From Agreia bicolorata (GTDB lineage Bacteria > Actinomycetota > Actinomycetes > Actinomycetales > Microbacteriaceae): a stretch of DNA of 64,000 nucleotides. Under the pieces are notes generated by a model. That model worked only from the letters and a program-made list of their open reading frames with translations, was not told the DNA's origin and searched no databases. The stretch lies in assembly GCF_000938265.1 (NCBI RefSeq), contig NZ_JYFC01000002.1, forward strand, positions 310,001 through 374,000. Direction: 5' to 3'. Positions 22,791 through 31,211 of the stretch are shown here, one piece after another; the stretch's first letter is position 1; each line of letters opens with the position of its first letter. The position numbers were made by a program, and so were the translations under genes.

Positions 22791-24830
22791 CTACTGCTGC
22801 GACCTCGCGTGCCGTCGTTCCTGGCGAGGCGTACGAGCAACCGGGCGCATGGGTTCTCCCCGGCGTTCCGCTCCGGGCAGCGGGCGCGACCTGCGGCCGT
22901 AGATGACCTCGGAGGAGTCGAGAAGCCAGGGCACCAGGGCGATAGTGACGCCGTGCACCAGCATCAGGCGCTTGCGGATGCGACGCGCCTTGTGGTTATG
23001 CAGGAGGGTCTCCCACCAGTGGCCGACGATGTAGATGGGCGTGTAGACGGTCACCACTTCGGAGCCGTGGGTCGTGCGCCGCTTCGCTATGTACTCACAG
23101 AGCGGCTCAGCCACCTCTCTGTAGGGAGAGACGATGATCTTGAGAGGCACTGAGATGTTCATCTCTCTCCAGGCCTTCTCGAGAGCGTTCGTCGAATCCT
23201 CGTCGATCGAGAGGTGTACGGCCTCGATGCTGTCGTGCTGGGCTGCGATCGCGTAGTCGAGGGCCTTGAGAACGGGCTTCTGCATGCGCCCGACGAGCAC
23301 GATCGCGTGATCGCCGTCAGCGCCGAAGGTCGTGGTGGCGTCGACCTCGATCTCCTTGTTCACGTCGCGGTAGTAGCGGTTGACTCCCAGCATCAGCACG
23401 TAGAGCACGGGCATGATCGCGAAGACCAGCCAGGCGCCGTGGGTGAACTTGGTGATGGTGACCACAAGGAGCACGACGGCGGTGAGCAGGGCGCCGAAGG
23501 CGTTGATCGCCAGGCCGCGCCATACGGCTCCGCGGTTCGAGCATCCGCCCTTCAGCATTCCCCACCAGTGCTTGACCATTCCGGTCTGCCCCAGGGTGAA
23601 CGACACGAAGACGCCGATGATGTAGAGCTGGATCAGGTGGGTGAGGCTGGCCTGGTACACCACGATGATGAGCGTGGCGAACAGCCCGAGGATGAGCACA
23701 CCGTTCGAGAAGACGAGGCGGTCACCGCGGGTGAGCAGCGACTTCGGGGCATAAGAGTCTTTGGCCAGAACGGAGCCGAGCAGTGGGAATCCGTTGAAGG
23801 CCGTGTTCGCGGCGAGCAGCAGAACAGCAGCGGTGGCCGCCTGGATCACGTAGAACAGCACGGAGTTGTTGCCGAAGACGCTCGAAGCGATCTGCGCGAT
23901 CAGGCTGCGCTGCGGTTCGGTCTGGCAGTTCTGGAATCCGATGAGGTGGCAGGCGTCTTCTGCGTAGTGCACGCGGGAGATGAGCGCGAGGGTGACAAGC
24001 CCGGCGAAGAGCGCGATGGCGATGCTTCCCATCAGCACCAGGGTGCGCTGCGCGTTCTTCACCTTGGGGGTGCGGAACGCCGGCACGCCGTTCGAGATGG
24101 CCTCGACGCCGGTGAGGGCGCTGCAGCCGCTCGAGAAGGCGCGCAGAAGAAGCAGGATGACGGCGGCCTGGCCGAGATTCTCGGCTTTGACGCCGTAGTC
24201 GGCCGACTCGGCCACGGGCGCATGGCCGAACGCCGCCTGGCCGAGCCCGACGATGATCATCAGCGCCACGCTGCCGACGAAGAGGTAGGTGGGGATGGCG
24301 AAGGCCTTGCTCGACTCGGCGACGCCGCGCAGGTTGACGGCGGCGAGCACGATCACGAAGAAGACGGCGATTTCGACGCGGTAGCTGTTGAGAAAAGGCA
24401 GGGCCGAGATGATGTTGTCGACGCCGGAAGCCACGGACACGGCAACGGTCAGAACGTAGTCGACGAGCAGCGCCGATGCCACGACGAGTCCGGCCTTCTC
24501 GCCGAGGTTCTTGTGGGCGACCTCGTAGTCTCCGCCGCCCGAGGGATACGCCTTGACCAGCTGGCGATACGACGCCACGACCACCACCAGCAGCAGCACG
24601 ACCGCTGCGGCGACCCAGGGCGCGAAGCTCAAGAAGGCGAGACCGCCGATGAGCAGAATCATCAGCAGCTCCTGCGGCGCGTATGCCACAGAGGAGAGCG
24701 GGTCGCTGGCGAAGATGGGCAGTGCGAGCCGCTTCGGAAGAAGCTGCCCTTCGAGTTTGTCGGTCGGGAGCGGTTCGCCGATAAACCAGCGTTTTGCCGA
24801 CTTGACTTCGTTAGTCACGAGTGAGAACAC
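22791..24830 (-). CDS. APC-superfamily permease, KimA-like potassium importer
   Basis: This is a 679-residue protein with about 12 membrane segments and a C-terminal cytoplasmic region. The N terminus resembles Bacillus KimA closely: KRWFIGEPL, ASDPLSSVAYAPQELL, SYRQLVKAYPSGGGDYEVAHKNLGEKAGL, LLVDYVLTVAVSVASGVDNIISA and NLRGVAESSKAFAIP. KimA is a proton-coupled K+ importer controlled by c-di-AMP. The C-terminal domain from VGRMQKPVLKALDYAIAAQ looks like the USP-like domain that binds the nucleotide. Amino acid transport is the older generic label. The GTG at 24830 has GGAG upstream; GTG 24818 is an alternative. Confidence 0.82.
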   Translation of the reverse strand: MFSLVTNEVKSAKRWFIGEPLPTDKLEGQLLPKRLALPIFASDPLSSVAYAPQELLMILLIGGLAFLSFAPWVAAAVVLLLVVVVASYRQLVKAYPSGGGDYEVAHKNLGEKAGLVVASALLVDYVLTVAVSVASGVDNIISALPFLNSYRVEIAVFFVIVLAAVNLRGVAESSKAFAIPTYLFVGSVALMIIVGLGQAAFGHAPVAESADYGVKAENLGQAAVILLLLRAFSSGCSALTGVEAISNGVPAFRTPKVKNAQRTLVLMGSIAIALFAGLVTLALISRVHYAEDACHLIGFQNCQTEPQRSLIAQIASSVFGNNSVLFYVIQAATAAVLLLAANTAFNGFPLLGSVLAKDSYAPKSLLTRGDRLVFSNGVLILGLFATLIIVVYQASLTHLIQLYIIGVFVSFTLGQTGMVKHWWGMLKGGCSNRGAVWRGLAINAFGALLTAVVLLVVTITKFTHGAWLVFAIMPVLYVLMLGVNRYYRDVNKEIEVDATTTFGADGDHAIVLVGRMQKPVLKALDYAIAAQHDSIEAVHLSIDEDSTNALEKAWREMNISVPLKIIVSPYREVAEPLCEYIAKRRTTHGSEVVTVYTPIYIVGHWWETLLHNHKARRIRKRLMLVHGVTIALVPWLLDSSEVIYGRRSRPLPGAERRGEPMRPVARTPRQERRHARSQQ

Positions 24831-24930
24831 TACTCCGCGCGAACCTCATGTCAATGTGGCTCGGGCTGAGCGCGGTCACGATTGACTACGTCGATACGGC
24901 CGGTGCGGATGTCGAGGGCGAGCAGCCGCG

Positions 24931-26007
24931 TCATCGCTCGGCTCGGTAGGCCGCGCGAACGCTGAGTGCCTCGCGTGCCTCGTCGAGCAGAGGCTGATAA
25001 AAGGACGCCCTGTACGCGGGGGCGGTCGACACGGAGACCAGAAAGTTGAGCGACGAGACGCAGCTGAGAAAGACGGCGGTCTTCAGCATCGCCGTTCGCA
25101 CCGGCAGTTCGATGCCCAGAAGTTGCGCGTTTGCGCCATAGCCGCCGAGCCAGCTGTTCAGCACCTCGTCGCTGAACGCGAGCATGCCGAGAACGACGAG
25201 GAAGACGCAGACGAGAGCGGCGAAGAGCGCCACCTGAAAGGCCTGCGCCATCACCACGACGATGCCGAGGTTGAACCGCTCGAGCGACGTCAGAGGCGGC
25301 CCCTCGGTCTCAGGTGCCAGGTGGAGGGCGGACAGCTCTGTGCGCATGATCGGAACGGTGAACAGGAGGCCGAGCACGAGGAAGAACAGTGCGACGCCGA
25401 CAAGTCGCGGCGCGGTTATGCTTGCCGTCACCTCCCACAGGGCACGCGCGAAATAGGCGAAGACCACCACGAGCATCAGGATGGGCAGCGCCCGCGTGGC
25501 GAGCTGACCCAAGGCCCCGAACTGCCGCACCGCAGCGCGCAGCGCCCAGGAGAGCAACGCTCCTATTCCGAGCCAGGTGAGGCCGATGGCGGCGACGGCG
25601 ACGGCGGTGTTCTGAACGAGAGACTCGACGGGGTCGCCGAATCCGATGATGCCGAAGACCAGAGGATCGACCACCAGATAGAGAATGAGCGTGACGAGGG
25701 CGACCGGCCCCTTCGCGCGTGCCCGGGAACGCAGAAGATGGGCTGTCCATACCCCGAGCAGGGCGGGAACCACCGGAACGGCAGCAACGAGGAGCAAGGC
25801 CACGAGCGCCAGTGCCAGCTCGCTTGCCGAGGCGGTGTCGAGATCGACAGCGACCTCGAGAACCACTGAACTCAGCACATCGAAGGCCAGAGCGAACACC
25901 AGAAAGGGGGCGGTGCGCGCCAGCAGCGCTCTCGATCGAGCACGCGGTGCCACGAAATACGGCAGCCCGTGCAGGCGAAGCCAGCGCTCGGTGTCGCGGT
26001 CCCCCAT
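24931..26007 (-). CDS. polytopic membrane protein of unknown function
   Basis: This protein of about 358 residues has nine or so hydrophobic segments and few charged loops. It starts MGDRDTERWLRLHGLPYFVAPRAR and ends in a basic cytoplasmic tail. I recognise no transporter or enzyme motif. ATG 26007 lies a few bases after GGGAGG; an ATG four codons upstream precedes that site and is less likely. It lies in tandem upstream of the KimA-like gene with a 100-bp gap and is divergent from glyS. Confidence 0.72.
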   Translation of the reverse strand: MGDRDTERWLRLHGLPYFVAPRARSRALLARTAPFLVFALAFDVLSSVVLEVAVDLDTASASELALALVALLLVAAVPVVPALLGVWTAHLLRSRARAKGPVALVTLILYLVVDPLVFGIIGFGDPVESLVQNTAVAVAAIGLTWLGIGALLSWALRAAVRQFGALGQLATRALPILMLVVVFAYFARALWEVTASITAPRLVGVALFFLVLGLLFTVPIMRTELSALHLAPETEGPPLTSLERFNLGIVVVMAQAFQVALFAALVCVFLVVLGMLAFSDEVLNSWLGGYGANAQLLGIELPVRTAMLKTAVFLSCVSSLNFLVSVSTAPAYRASFYQPLLDEAREALSVRAAYRAER

Positions 26008-26078
26008 GGCCCCTCCCATAAGATTGTGGCTTATCCACCCGCTGGCAGCCGGCCGGTGGGCGACTTACGGAAGCCGTT

Positions 26079-27461
26079 ATGCCCACATCTCCTCTTGATT
26101 CTGTCATTGCCCTCGCCAAGCGCCGAGGATTCGTCTTTCCGACCGGAGAGATCTATGGCGGCACTCGCAGTGCCTGGGATTACGGGCCCCTCGGCGTGGA
26201 GCTCAAAGAGAACATCAAGCGGCAGTGGTGGAAGTTCATGGTTCAGAGCCGTGACAACGTCGTCGGCCTCGACTCGGCGGTCATTCTTCCGCGCCAGGTA
26301 TGGGAGGCCTCCGGCCACGTCGAGGTATTCAACGACCCGATGGTCGAGTCGCTCGCGACCAACAAGCGCTACCGCGCCGATCACCTGCTCGAGGCCTACG
26401 AGGCCAAGCACGGGCATCCGCCGGTCAACGGCCTCGCCGACGTGCGCGACCCCGATACCGGCAATGTCGGCCAGTGGTCGGAGGTCAAGAAGTTCTCGGG
26501 AATGCTGAAGACCACTCTCGGCGTGCTCGAAGACGAGTCGGGCATGGCGTATCTGCGGCCCGAGACCGCCCAGGGAATCTTCGTGGACTTCGCCACGGTG
26601 CTCAACACCTCGAGGCAGAAGCCGCCGTTCGGCATCGCCCAGGTCGGCAAGGCGTTCCGCAACGAGATCACCCCCGGAAACTTCATCTTCCGCACCCGCG
26701 AGTTCGAGCAGATGGAGATGGAGTACTTCGTGCAGCCCGGCACCGATGAAGAGGCGCACCAGTACTGGATCGACCAGAGCTGGGAGTGGTTTGTCGGCCT
26801 CGGAATCAACCCGGAGAACATCCGCCAGTTCGAGCACCCTCAAGAGAAGCTGTCGCACTACTCGAAGCGCACCGTCGACATCGAGTACCGCTTCCAGTTC
26901 CCGGGCAGCCAGTGGGGCGAGCTCATGGGTGTCGCCAACCGCACCGACTTCGACCTCAAGACGCACTCCGAGGCGTCGGGAACCGACCTGTCGTACTTCG
27001 ACCAGACGTCGAACGAGCGCTGGATTCCCTACGTGATCGAGCCGTCATTCGGTCTGACCCGGGCGCTTATGGCCTTCCTGGTCGACTCGTACCACGAAGA
27101 CGAGGCCCCGAACTCGAAGGGCGGTGTCGACAAGCGCACGGTGCTGAAGCTCGACCCGCGCATCGCGCCCGTCAAGGCCGCCGTGCTGCCGCTGTCGCGC
27201 AACGAGGCGCTTTCGCCTCTGGCTCGCAAGGTGGCGCAGGACCTGCGCCAGAGCTGGAACGTCGACTTCGACGACGCCGGCGCCATCGGTCGCCGCTACC
27301 GTCGCCAAGACGAGATCGGCACACCGTTCGCGATCACGGTCGACTTCGAGTCTCTTGAAGACAACGCCGTGACGGTGCGCGAGCGCGACTCGATGGCGCA
27401 GGAGCGCGTGTCGCTCGACCGCCTGCACGGATACCTGGCCGAGAGGCTCATCGGCGCCTAG
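26079..27461 (+). CDS. glyS: glycyl-tRNA synthetase (homodimeric type)
   Basis: This 460-residue class II synthetase charges tRNA-Gly. Motifs include [38 protein letters not shown] and [36 protein letters not shown] for motif 2, [10 protein letters not shown] for motif 3, and a C-terminal anticodon-binding domain ([17 protein letters not shown]). Length and composition match the alpha2 archaeal/eukaryal-like enzyme usual in Actinobacteria. No T-box leader is seen in the 71-bp gap upstream. Confidence 0.97.
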   Translation: MPTSPLDSVIALAKRRGFVFPTGEIYGGTRSAWDYGPLGVELKENIKRQWWKFMVQSRDNVVGLDSAVILPRQVWEASGHVEVFNDPMVESLATNKRYRADHLLEAYEAKHGHPPVNGLADVRDPDTGNVGQWSEVKKFSGMLKTTLGVLEDESGMAYLRPETAQGIFVDFATVLNTSRQKPPFGIAQVGKAFRNEITPGNFIFRTREFEQMEMEYFVQPGTDEEAHQYWIDQSWEWFVGLGINPENIRQFEHPQEKLSHYSKRTVDIEYRFQFPGSQWGELMGVANRTDFDLKTHSEASGTDLSYFDQTSNERWIPYVIEPSFGLTRALMAFLVDSYHEDEAPNSKGGVDKRTVLKLDPRIAPVKAAVLPLSRNEALSPLARKVAQDLRQSWNVDFDDAGAIGRRYRRQDEIGTPFAITVDFESLEDNAVTVRERDSMAQERVSLDRLHGYLAERLIGA

Positions 27462-27471
27462 TCGGTAGCGG

Positions 27472-27501
27472 GCTCCGCCGCATCACAAAGTGCGGCGGAG
27501 C
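27472..27501 (+). terminator. hairpin terminator after glyS
   Basis: GCTCCGCCGCA and TGCGGCGGAGC form a perfect 11-bp stem with an 8-nt TCACAAAG loop, starting 11 bases after the glyS stop. Outer bases (TAGCG/CGCTA) extend it with a small bulge. There is no U tract. Confidence 0.7.
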
Positions 27502-27590
27502 GCTAGCCCCCACGGCAGATCCGGCGAGTAGAGCCGCTCGCTTCTATTCTGCGAGAGCGATAGTTTCGCTCTCTTCAGACAGGATCACCG

Positions 27591-29663
27591 ATGGCCTCCG
27601 CCCGTTCTCTTCCCTACCCGCTCGGGTTCTCCACGATCGACGGGCGGTGGAACTTCGCCCTCTACTCGGAGACGGCCGACGCCGTGTTCGTGTGCGTTTT
27701 CGATGACAACGGCGACGAGAGTCGCATCGCCCTGTCCGAGCGCACCGGACACGTCTTCCATGGCTTCGTCGACGGCGTCGGCATCGGTACCCGATACGGC
27801 ATTCGAGTCGACGGCGAATGGAACCCCGATGCCGGGCTGCGGCACAACGTGAACAAGCTGCTGCTCGACCCCCACGCCACTGCCATCGAGGGCGGCTACG
27901 ACTGGGAGTCAGACAACCAGTCGTTCTTCGGTCACGACATGAACGAGCCGCAGACACGGAACGACACGGATTCGGCGCCGCACAGCCCACGCTGCGTCAT
28001 CACCGATTCCGATTTCGACTGGGGGGACGACCGGGCTCCGCGCACCCCGCTCGCGGAGTCTGTCATCTACGAGACCCATGTGAAGGGCTTCACCAAGTTG
28101 CACCCCGAGGTGCCCGAGGAGATCCGCGGCACCTACGTGGGCCTGGCACATCCGGCCGCCTTGAAGCACCTCACCGATCTCGGCGTGACCGCCGTCGAGC
28201 TGATGCCCGTGCACCAGTTCGTGCAGGACAGCCACCTCATCGAGAAGGGCCTCCGCAACTACTGGGGCTACAACTCGATCGGGTTCTTCGCACCGCACAA
28301 CGAGTATGTTTCGGATGCTGCGGGCCAGGCGGGCGGTCAGGTCACCGAGTTCAAGCAGATGGTCAAGGCGATTCACGCCGCCGGTCTCGAGGTGATCCTC
28401 GACGTGGTCTACAACCACACCGCGGAGGGCAATGACCTCGGCCCGACGCTGAGTTTCAAGGGCATCGACAACGCGTCGTACTACCGCTTGGTCGAGGGCG
28501 ACGAGGTGCACTACTTCGACACGACCGGCACCGGCAACAGCCTGAATGTCTCGCATCCGGCGGCCCTGGGTCTGATCATGGACAGCCTGCGCTACTGGGT
28601 CACCGAGATGCACGTCGACGGCTTCCGCTTCGACCTTGCCACGACGCTCACCCGGCAGGGCGGCGATGCCGAGATCCACAGCGCCTTCCTCACCCTGATC
28701 GCGCAGGATCCGGTGCTGGCTCCCGTGAAGATGATCGCAGAGCCGTGGGATACGGCCGGCTACCAGGTCGGCGGCTTCCCCGCCGACTGGTCGGAGTGGA
28801 ACGGCAAGTTCCGCGACGACGTGCGCGACTTCTGGAACGGTACCGACTCGGTGCTCGGCACTGTCTCGCAGCGCATCCTCGGGTCTCCCGACGTCTACGA
28901 GTCGTCGCGCCGCTCGCCCCTCTCGAGCGTCAACTTCGTCACCGCCCACGACGGATTCACCCTGCACGATCTCACCTCGTACAACGACAAGCACAACGCG
29001 GCGAACGGCGAGGACAACAATGACGGCGAGAGCGACAACAAGTCGTCGAACGGGGGAGCCGAGGGCACGACCGATGACGAATCGGTGAACGCCCGCCGCG
29101 ACCGCAAGAGGCGCAACCTGTTGGCGACCCTCCTGCTCTCCGCGGGCGTTCCGATGCTGCTGGGTGGCGACGAGATGGGACGAACCCAGGGTGGCAACAA
29201 CAACGCCTACTGCCAGGACGACGAGATCTCGTGGTTCGACTGGGCAGCAGCAGACACCGACCTGCTCTCCTTCACTCGGCAGCTCATCGCGTTGCGGCGG
29301 GAGAACCCGGCGCTGCGGCCTGCCTGGTTTCGACAGGCGCCAGAGATGCTGTCCGAGGTGCCGGACACGATCGCCGCCGACGCGGTGGAGATCGTGCGCA
29401 GCGACGGCGAGAGCTTCGACGACCACGACTGGGACAACCCGAACGCACGCACCGAGACACTCGTGTTCACCCACGAGGGCGCCGACTCCTTCGCGCTTCT
29501 GCTGAACGCCGCCGAGAACGGCGTCGAGTTCCAGGTGCCGTCGGCGCCGGGAGCGGAATGGGAGCTGGCCGTGTCGAGCGACCCCGGTCAGGTCGTCGAG
29601 GGGCCGGTCACGACACTGATCGCCTCCGGAGGATCGTTCACTCTTCTGCGCTCGCGGGCCTGA
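27591..29663 (+). CDS. glgX: glycogen debranching enzyme GlgX
   Basis: This 690-residue GH13 isoamylase-type protein has an N-terminal CBM48-like domain (LPYPLGFSTIDGRWNFALY). The catalytic barrel shows YETHVKGFT, VVYNHTAEGN, the nucleophile in DGFRFDLATTL, the acid/base in MIAEPWDTAGYQVG and the stabiliser in VTAHDGFTLHDL. It removes alpha-1,6 branches of limit dextrin during glycogen breakdown. A Glu/Asp/Ser-rich stretch around residues 475-500 (NGEDNNDGESDNKSSNGG) is the usual GlgX insertion. The gene stands alone after glyS. Confidence 0.94.
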   Translation: MASARSLPYPLGFSTIDGRWNFALYSETADAVFVCVFDDNGDESRIALSERTGHVFHGFVDGVGIGTRYGIRVDGEWNPDAGLRHNVNKLLLDPHATAIEGGYDWESDNQSFFGHDMNEPQTRNDTDSAPHSPRCVITDSDFDWGDDRAPRTPLAESVIYETHVKGFTKLHPEVPEEIRGTYVGLAHPAALKHLTDLGVTAVELMPVHQFVQDSHLIEKGLRNYWGYNSIGFFAPHNEYVSDAAGQAGGQVTEFKQMVKAIHAAGLEVILDVVYNHTAEGNDLGPTLSFKGIDNASYYRLVEGDEVHYFDTTGTGNSLNVSHPAALGLIMDSLRYWVTEMHVDGFRFDLATTLTRQGGDAEIHSAFLTLIAQDPVLAPVKMIAEPWDTAGYQVGGFPADWSEWNGKFRDDVRDFWNGTDSVLGTVSQRILGSPDVYESSRRSPLSSVNFVTAHDGFTLHDLTSYNDKHNAANGEDNNDGESDNKSSNGGAEGTTDDESVNARRDRKRRNLLATLLLSAGVPMLLGGDEMGRTQGGNNNAYCQDDEISWFDWAAADTDLLSFTRQLIALRRENPALRPAWFRQAPEMLSEVPDTIAADAVEIVRSDGESFDDHDWDNPNARTETLVFTHEGADSFALLLNAAENGVEFQVPSAPGAEWELAVSSDPGQVVEGPVTTLIASGGSFTLLRSRA

Positions 29664-29688
29664 CGCCCGAACTGCCCGAAGCTGATGC

Positions 29689-30516
29689 CTACCTGAAGCT
29701 GACCCCGTCGATCACGGCGGGGTCAGCCGGGGTGCCGTCGCTGGCGCCGCTTGTGGTGCCCGCGTCTGCGATGCCGGTGACCACGTCGAGCCCACTCGTG
29801 ATGGTGCCGAGCACCGTGTAGCCGCCCGCGGCATCCGACGGGATCGTCGAGTCGTCGTAGACGATGAAGAACTGGCTGCCCATGCTGTCGCCGTCTCCGC
29901 CGATGCGGGCCATGGCGAGGGTGCCGGCCGGGTAGACATCGTCTTTCGGCGCGTTCTCGATGGGGCCGTAGGAATAGCCGGGGCCGCCCGTTCCGGTGCC
30001 CGTGGGGTCGCCGCACTGCAGCACGTAGATGCCCGCCGTCACCAGGCGGTGGCATGAGGTGCCGTCGAAGAATCCGTCGTCGCCGAGCGCGAGGAATGAA
30101 GAGACCGCCTGCGGAGCCGCCGCTCCGTCGAGCGTGACGCCGACATCCTGCCCGTTGATCGTGATGGTGCCCGTCCAGTCGCGGTTCTCGGCGAGCGATG
30201 GCGGCGGCAGTTCCCGTGCCTCGATCGTCGAAGGCGCCATGAGGCCGTTGTCGTTCCGCTGCACCTCCTCGGTCAAGGCGGTCACGCTCGCGGTGATGAA
30301 GATCACGATGGCTATCGTGCCCGCGACCAGCCCTGCATAGCCGATGGTCACACCGGCGATGGCGAGACCTCGCCCGCCTTCTCCCGTGCGCTTGATCTGA
30401 CGGAGGGCGAGATGACCGGTGATGACGGCGACGAGCGAGAGCGCGAATGCCGAGATCAGCGAGACGATCGCCAGAGGATTCGTGCGAGTGCTACCTGGCC
30501 GGTACGGGTTGGTCAT
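29689..30516 (-). CDS. membrane-anchored cyclophilin-type peptidyl-prolyl isomerase with DUF4190-like N terminus
   Basis: This 275-residue protein begins with a DUF4190-like double-helix membrane segment (NPLAIVSLISAFALSLVAVITGHLALRQIKR and GLAIAGVTIGYAGLVAGTIAIVIFI). The extracytoplasmic cyclophilin domain after residue ~110 has GTSCHRLVTAGIYVLQCGDPTGTGTGGPGY, MARIGGDGDSMGSQFFIVYDD and GYTVLGTITSGLDVV. It likely folds or maintains secreted proteins at the membrane surface. Its first 26 bp overlap the end of the upstream yczE-like gene. A 10-bp-stem hairpin lies within its last codons. Confidence 0.88.
   Translation of the reverse strand: MTNPYRPGSTRTNPLAIVSLISAFALSLVAVITGHLALRQIKRTGEGGRGLAIAGVTIGYAGLVAGTIAIVIFITASVTALTEEVQRNDNGLMAPSTIEARELPPPSLAENRDWTGTITINGQDVGVTLDGAAAPQAVSSFLALGDDGFFDGTSCHRLVTAGIYVLQCGDPTGTGTGGPGYSYGPIENAPKDDVYPAGTLAMARIGGDGDSMGSQFFIVYDDSTIPSDAAGGYTVLGTITSGLDVVTGIADAGTTSGASDGTPADPAVIDGVSFR
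29698..29727. terminator. hairpin inside the 3' end of the cyclophilin gene
   Basis: GCTGACCCCG and CGGGGTCAGC form a perfect 10-bp stem with a 10-nt loop, starting 7 bases inside the cyclophilin stop. It also lies 35 bp past the convergent glgX stop, so it may serve both transcripts. Confidence 0.45.
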
Positions 30517-31162
30517 CGGGGCTCCTCGGTGATGGAACGGGCGTGGCTGCCGCGGCCAGTCTGCCAGAGCGCACGCCCATCAAGGGGAGGGTGATGTTGC
30601 AGAGCGGCCCGATCAGCAGGGCGAACGCGAGCGTGCCCAGCCCGACATTGCCGCCCAGCAGCCAGCCGATGAGCAGCACCGTGGCCTCTACCCCGAAGCG
30701 GCCGACCCAGATCGGCGATCCGAAGCGATTGTGGATGCCGGTCATCAGCCCGTCACGCGGGCCCGGTCCCATCTGGGCTCCGATGTAGATGCCGCTCGCA
30801 ACCGCGAGCAGCACGAGTCCTGCGGAGAACATGCCGGCCTGTGCCCAGACATTCGGCATGGGCGGAAGGATCCAGAGGCTCAGCTCGATGAAGGGCCCGA
30901 TGAGCAGTACGTTCAGCACGGTGCCGAGCCCGGGCCTCTGCCGCAGGGGAATCCACAGCAGAAGCACGAGTCCGCCGATGATGTTCGTGAGCAGACCGAA
31001 GCCAAGACCGGTCTGCGCCACGATGCCCTGCGCGAAGACGGTCCACGGGTCGACGCCGAGTGCGGCTCGGATCATCAGTGCATCGGCGAAGGCATACAGT
31101 GCGAGGCCGGAGATGAGGCGAACGAGGCGACGGGCGAACGAGAAGGTCATGAATGCATCCAA
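30491..31162 (-). CDS. yczE: YczE/YitT-family membrane protein
   Basis: This 223-residue protein with about five membrane helices begins FARRLVRLISGLALYAFADALMIRAALGVDPWTVFAQG. It contains IYIGAQMGPGPRDGLMTGIH, the hallmark of the YczE family (GxGPRDGLM). Members occur beside MocR-type regulators, as here, where the YczR-like gene is divergent across 49 bp. The transported ligand is unknown. ATG 31162 or ATG 31150 could start it; neither has a strong ribosome site. Confidence 0.86.
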   Translation of the reverse strand: MDAFMTFSFARRLVRLISGLALYAFADALMIRAALGVDPWTVFAQGIVAQTGLGFGLLTNIIGGLVLLLWIPLRQRPGLGTVLNVLLIGPFIELSLWILPPMPNVWAQAGMFSAGLVLLAVASGIYIGAQMGPGPRDGLMTGIHNRFGSPIWVGRFGVEATVLLIGWLLGGNVGLGTLAFALLIGPLCNITLPLMGVRSGRLAAAATPVPSPRSPDDQPVPAR

Positions 31163-31168
31163 TTGCAG

Positions 31169-31195
31169 AATTGGCTCTTGATCAAGAAGCCAATT
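31169..31195. promoter_or_regulatory. dyad operator between yczE and its MocR-type regulator
   Basis: AATTGGCT, CTTGATCAAG, A, AGCCAATT makes a near-perfect 27-bp dyad in the 49-bp divergent gap. A further TTTGGCT direct half-site follows at 31194-31200. It is the natural site for the adjacent PLP-dependent regulator. Confidence 0.6.
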
Positions 31196-31211
31196 TGGCT
31201 AAAGTGGTTGC

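Noticed and set aside
24831-24930. c-di-AMP riboswitch ahead of the KimA-like gene
   Set aside because: The gap is about 100 bp and lacks the conserved elements; too short for the aptamer.
26008-26078. T-box leader ahead of glyS
   Set aside because: Only 71 bp are available and no T-box core or specifier stem is seen; a divergent gene occupies the upstream DNA.
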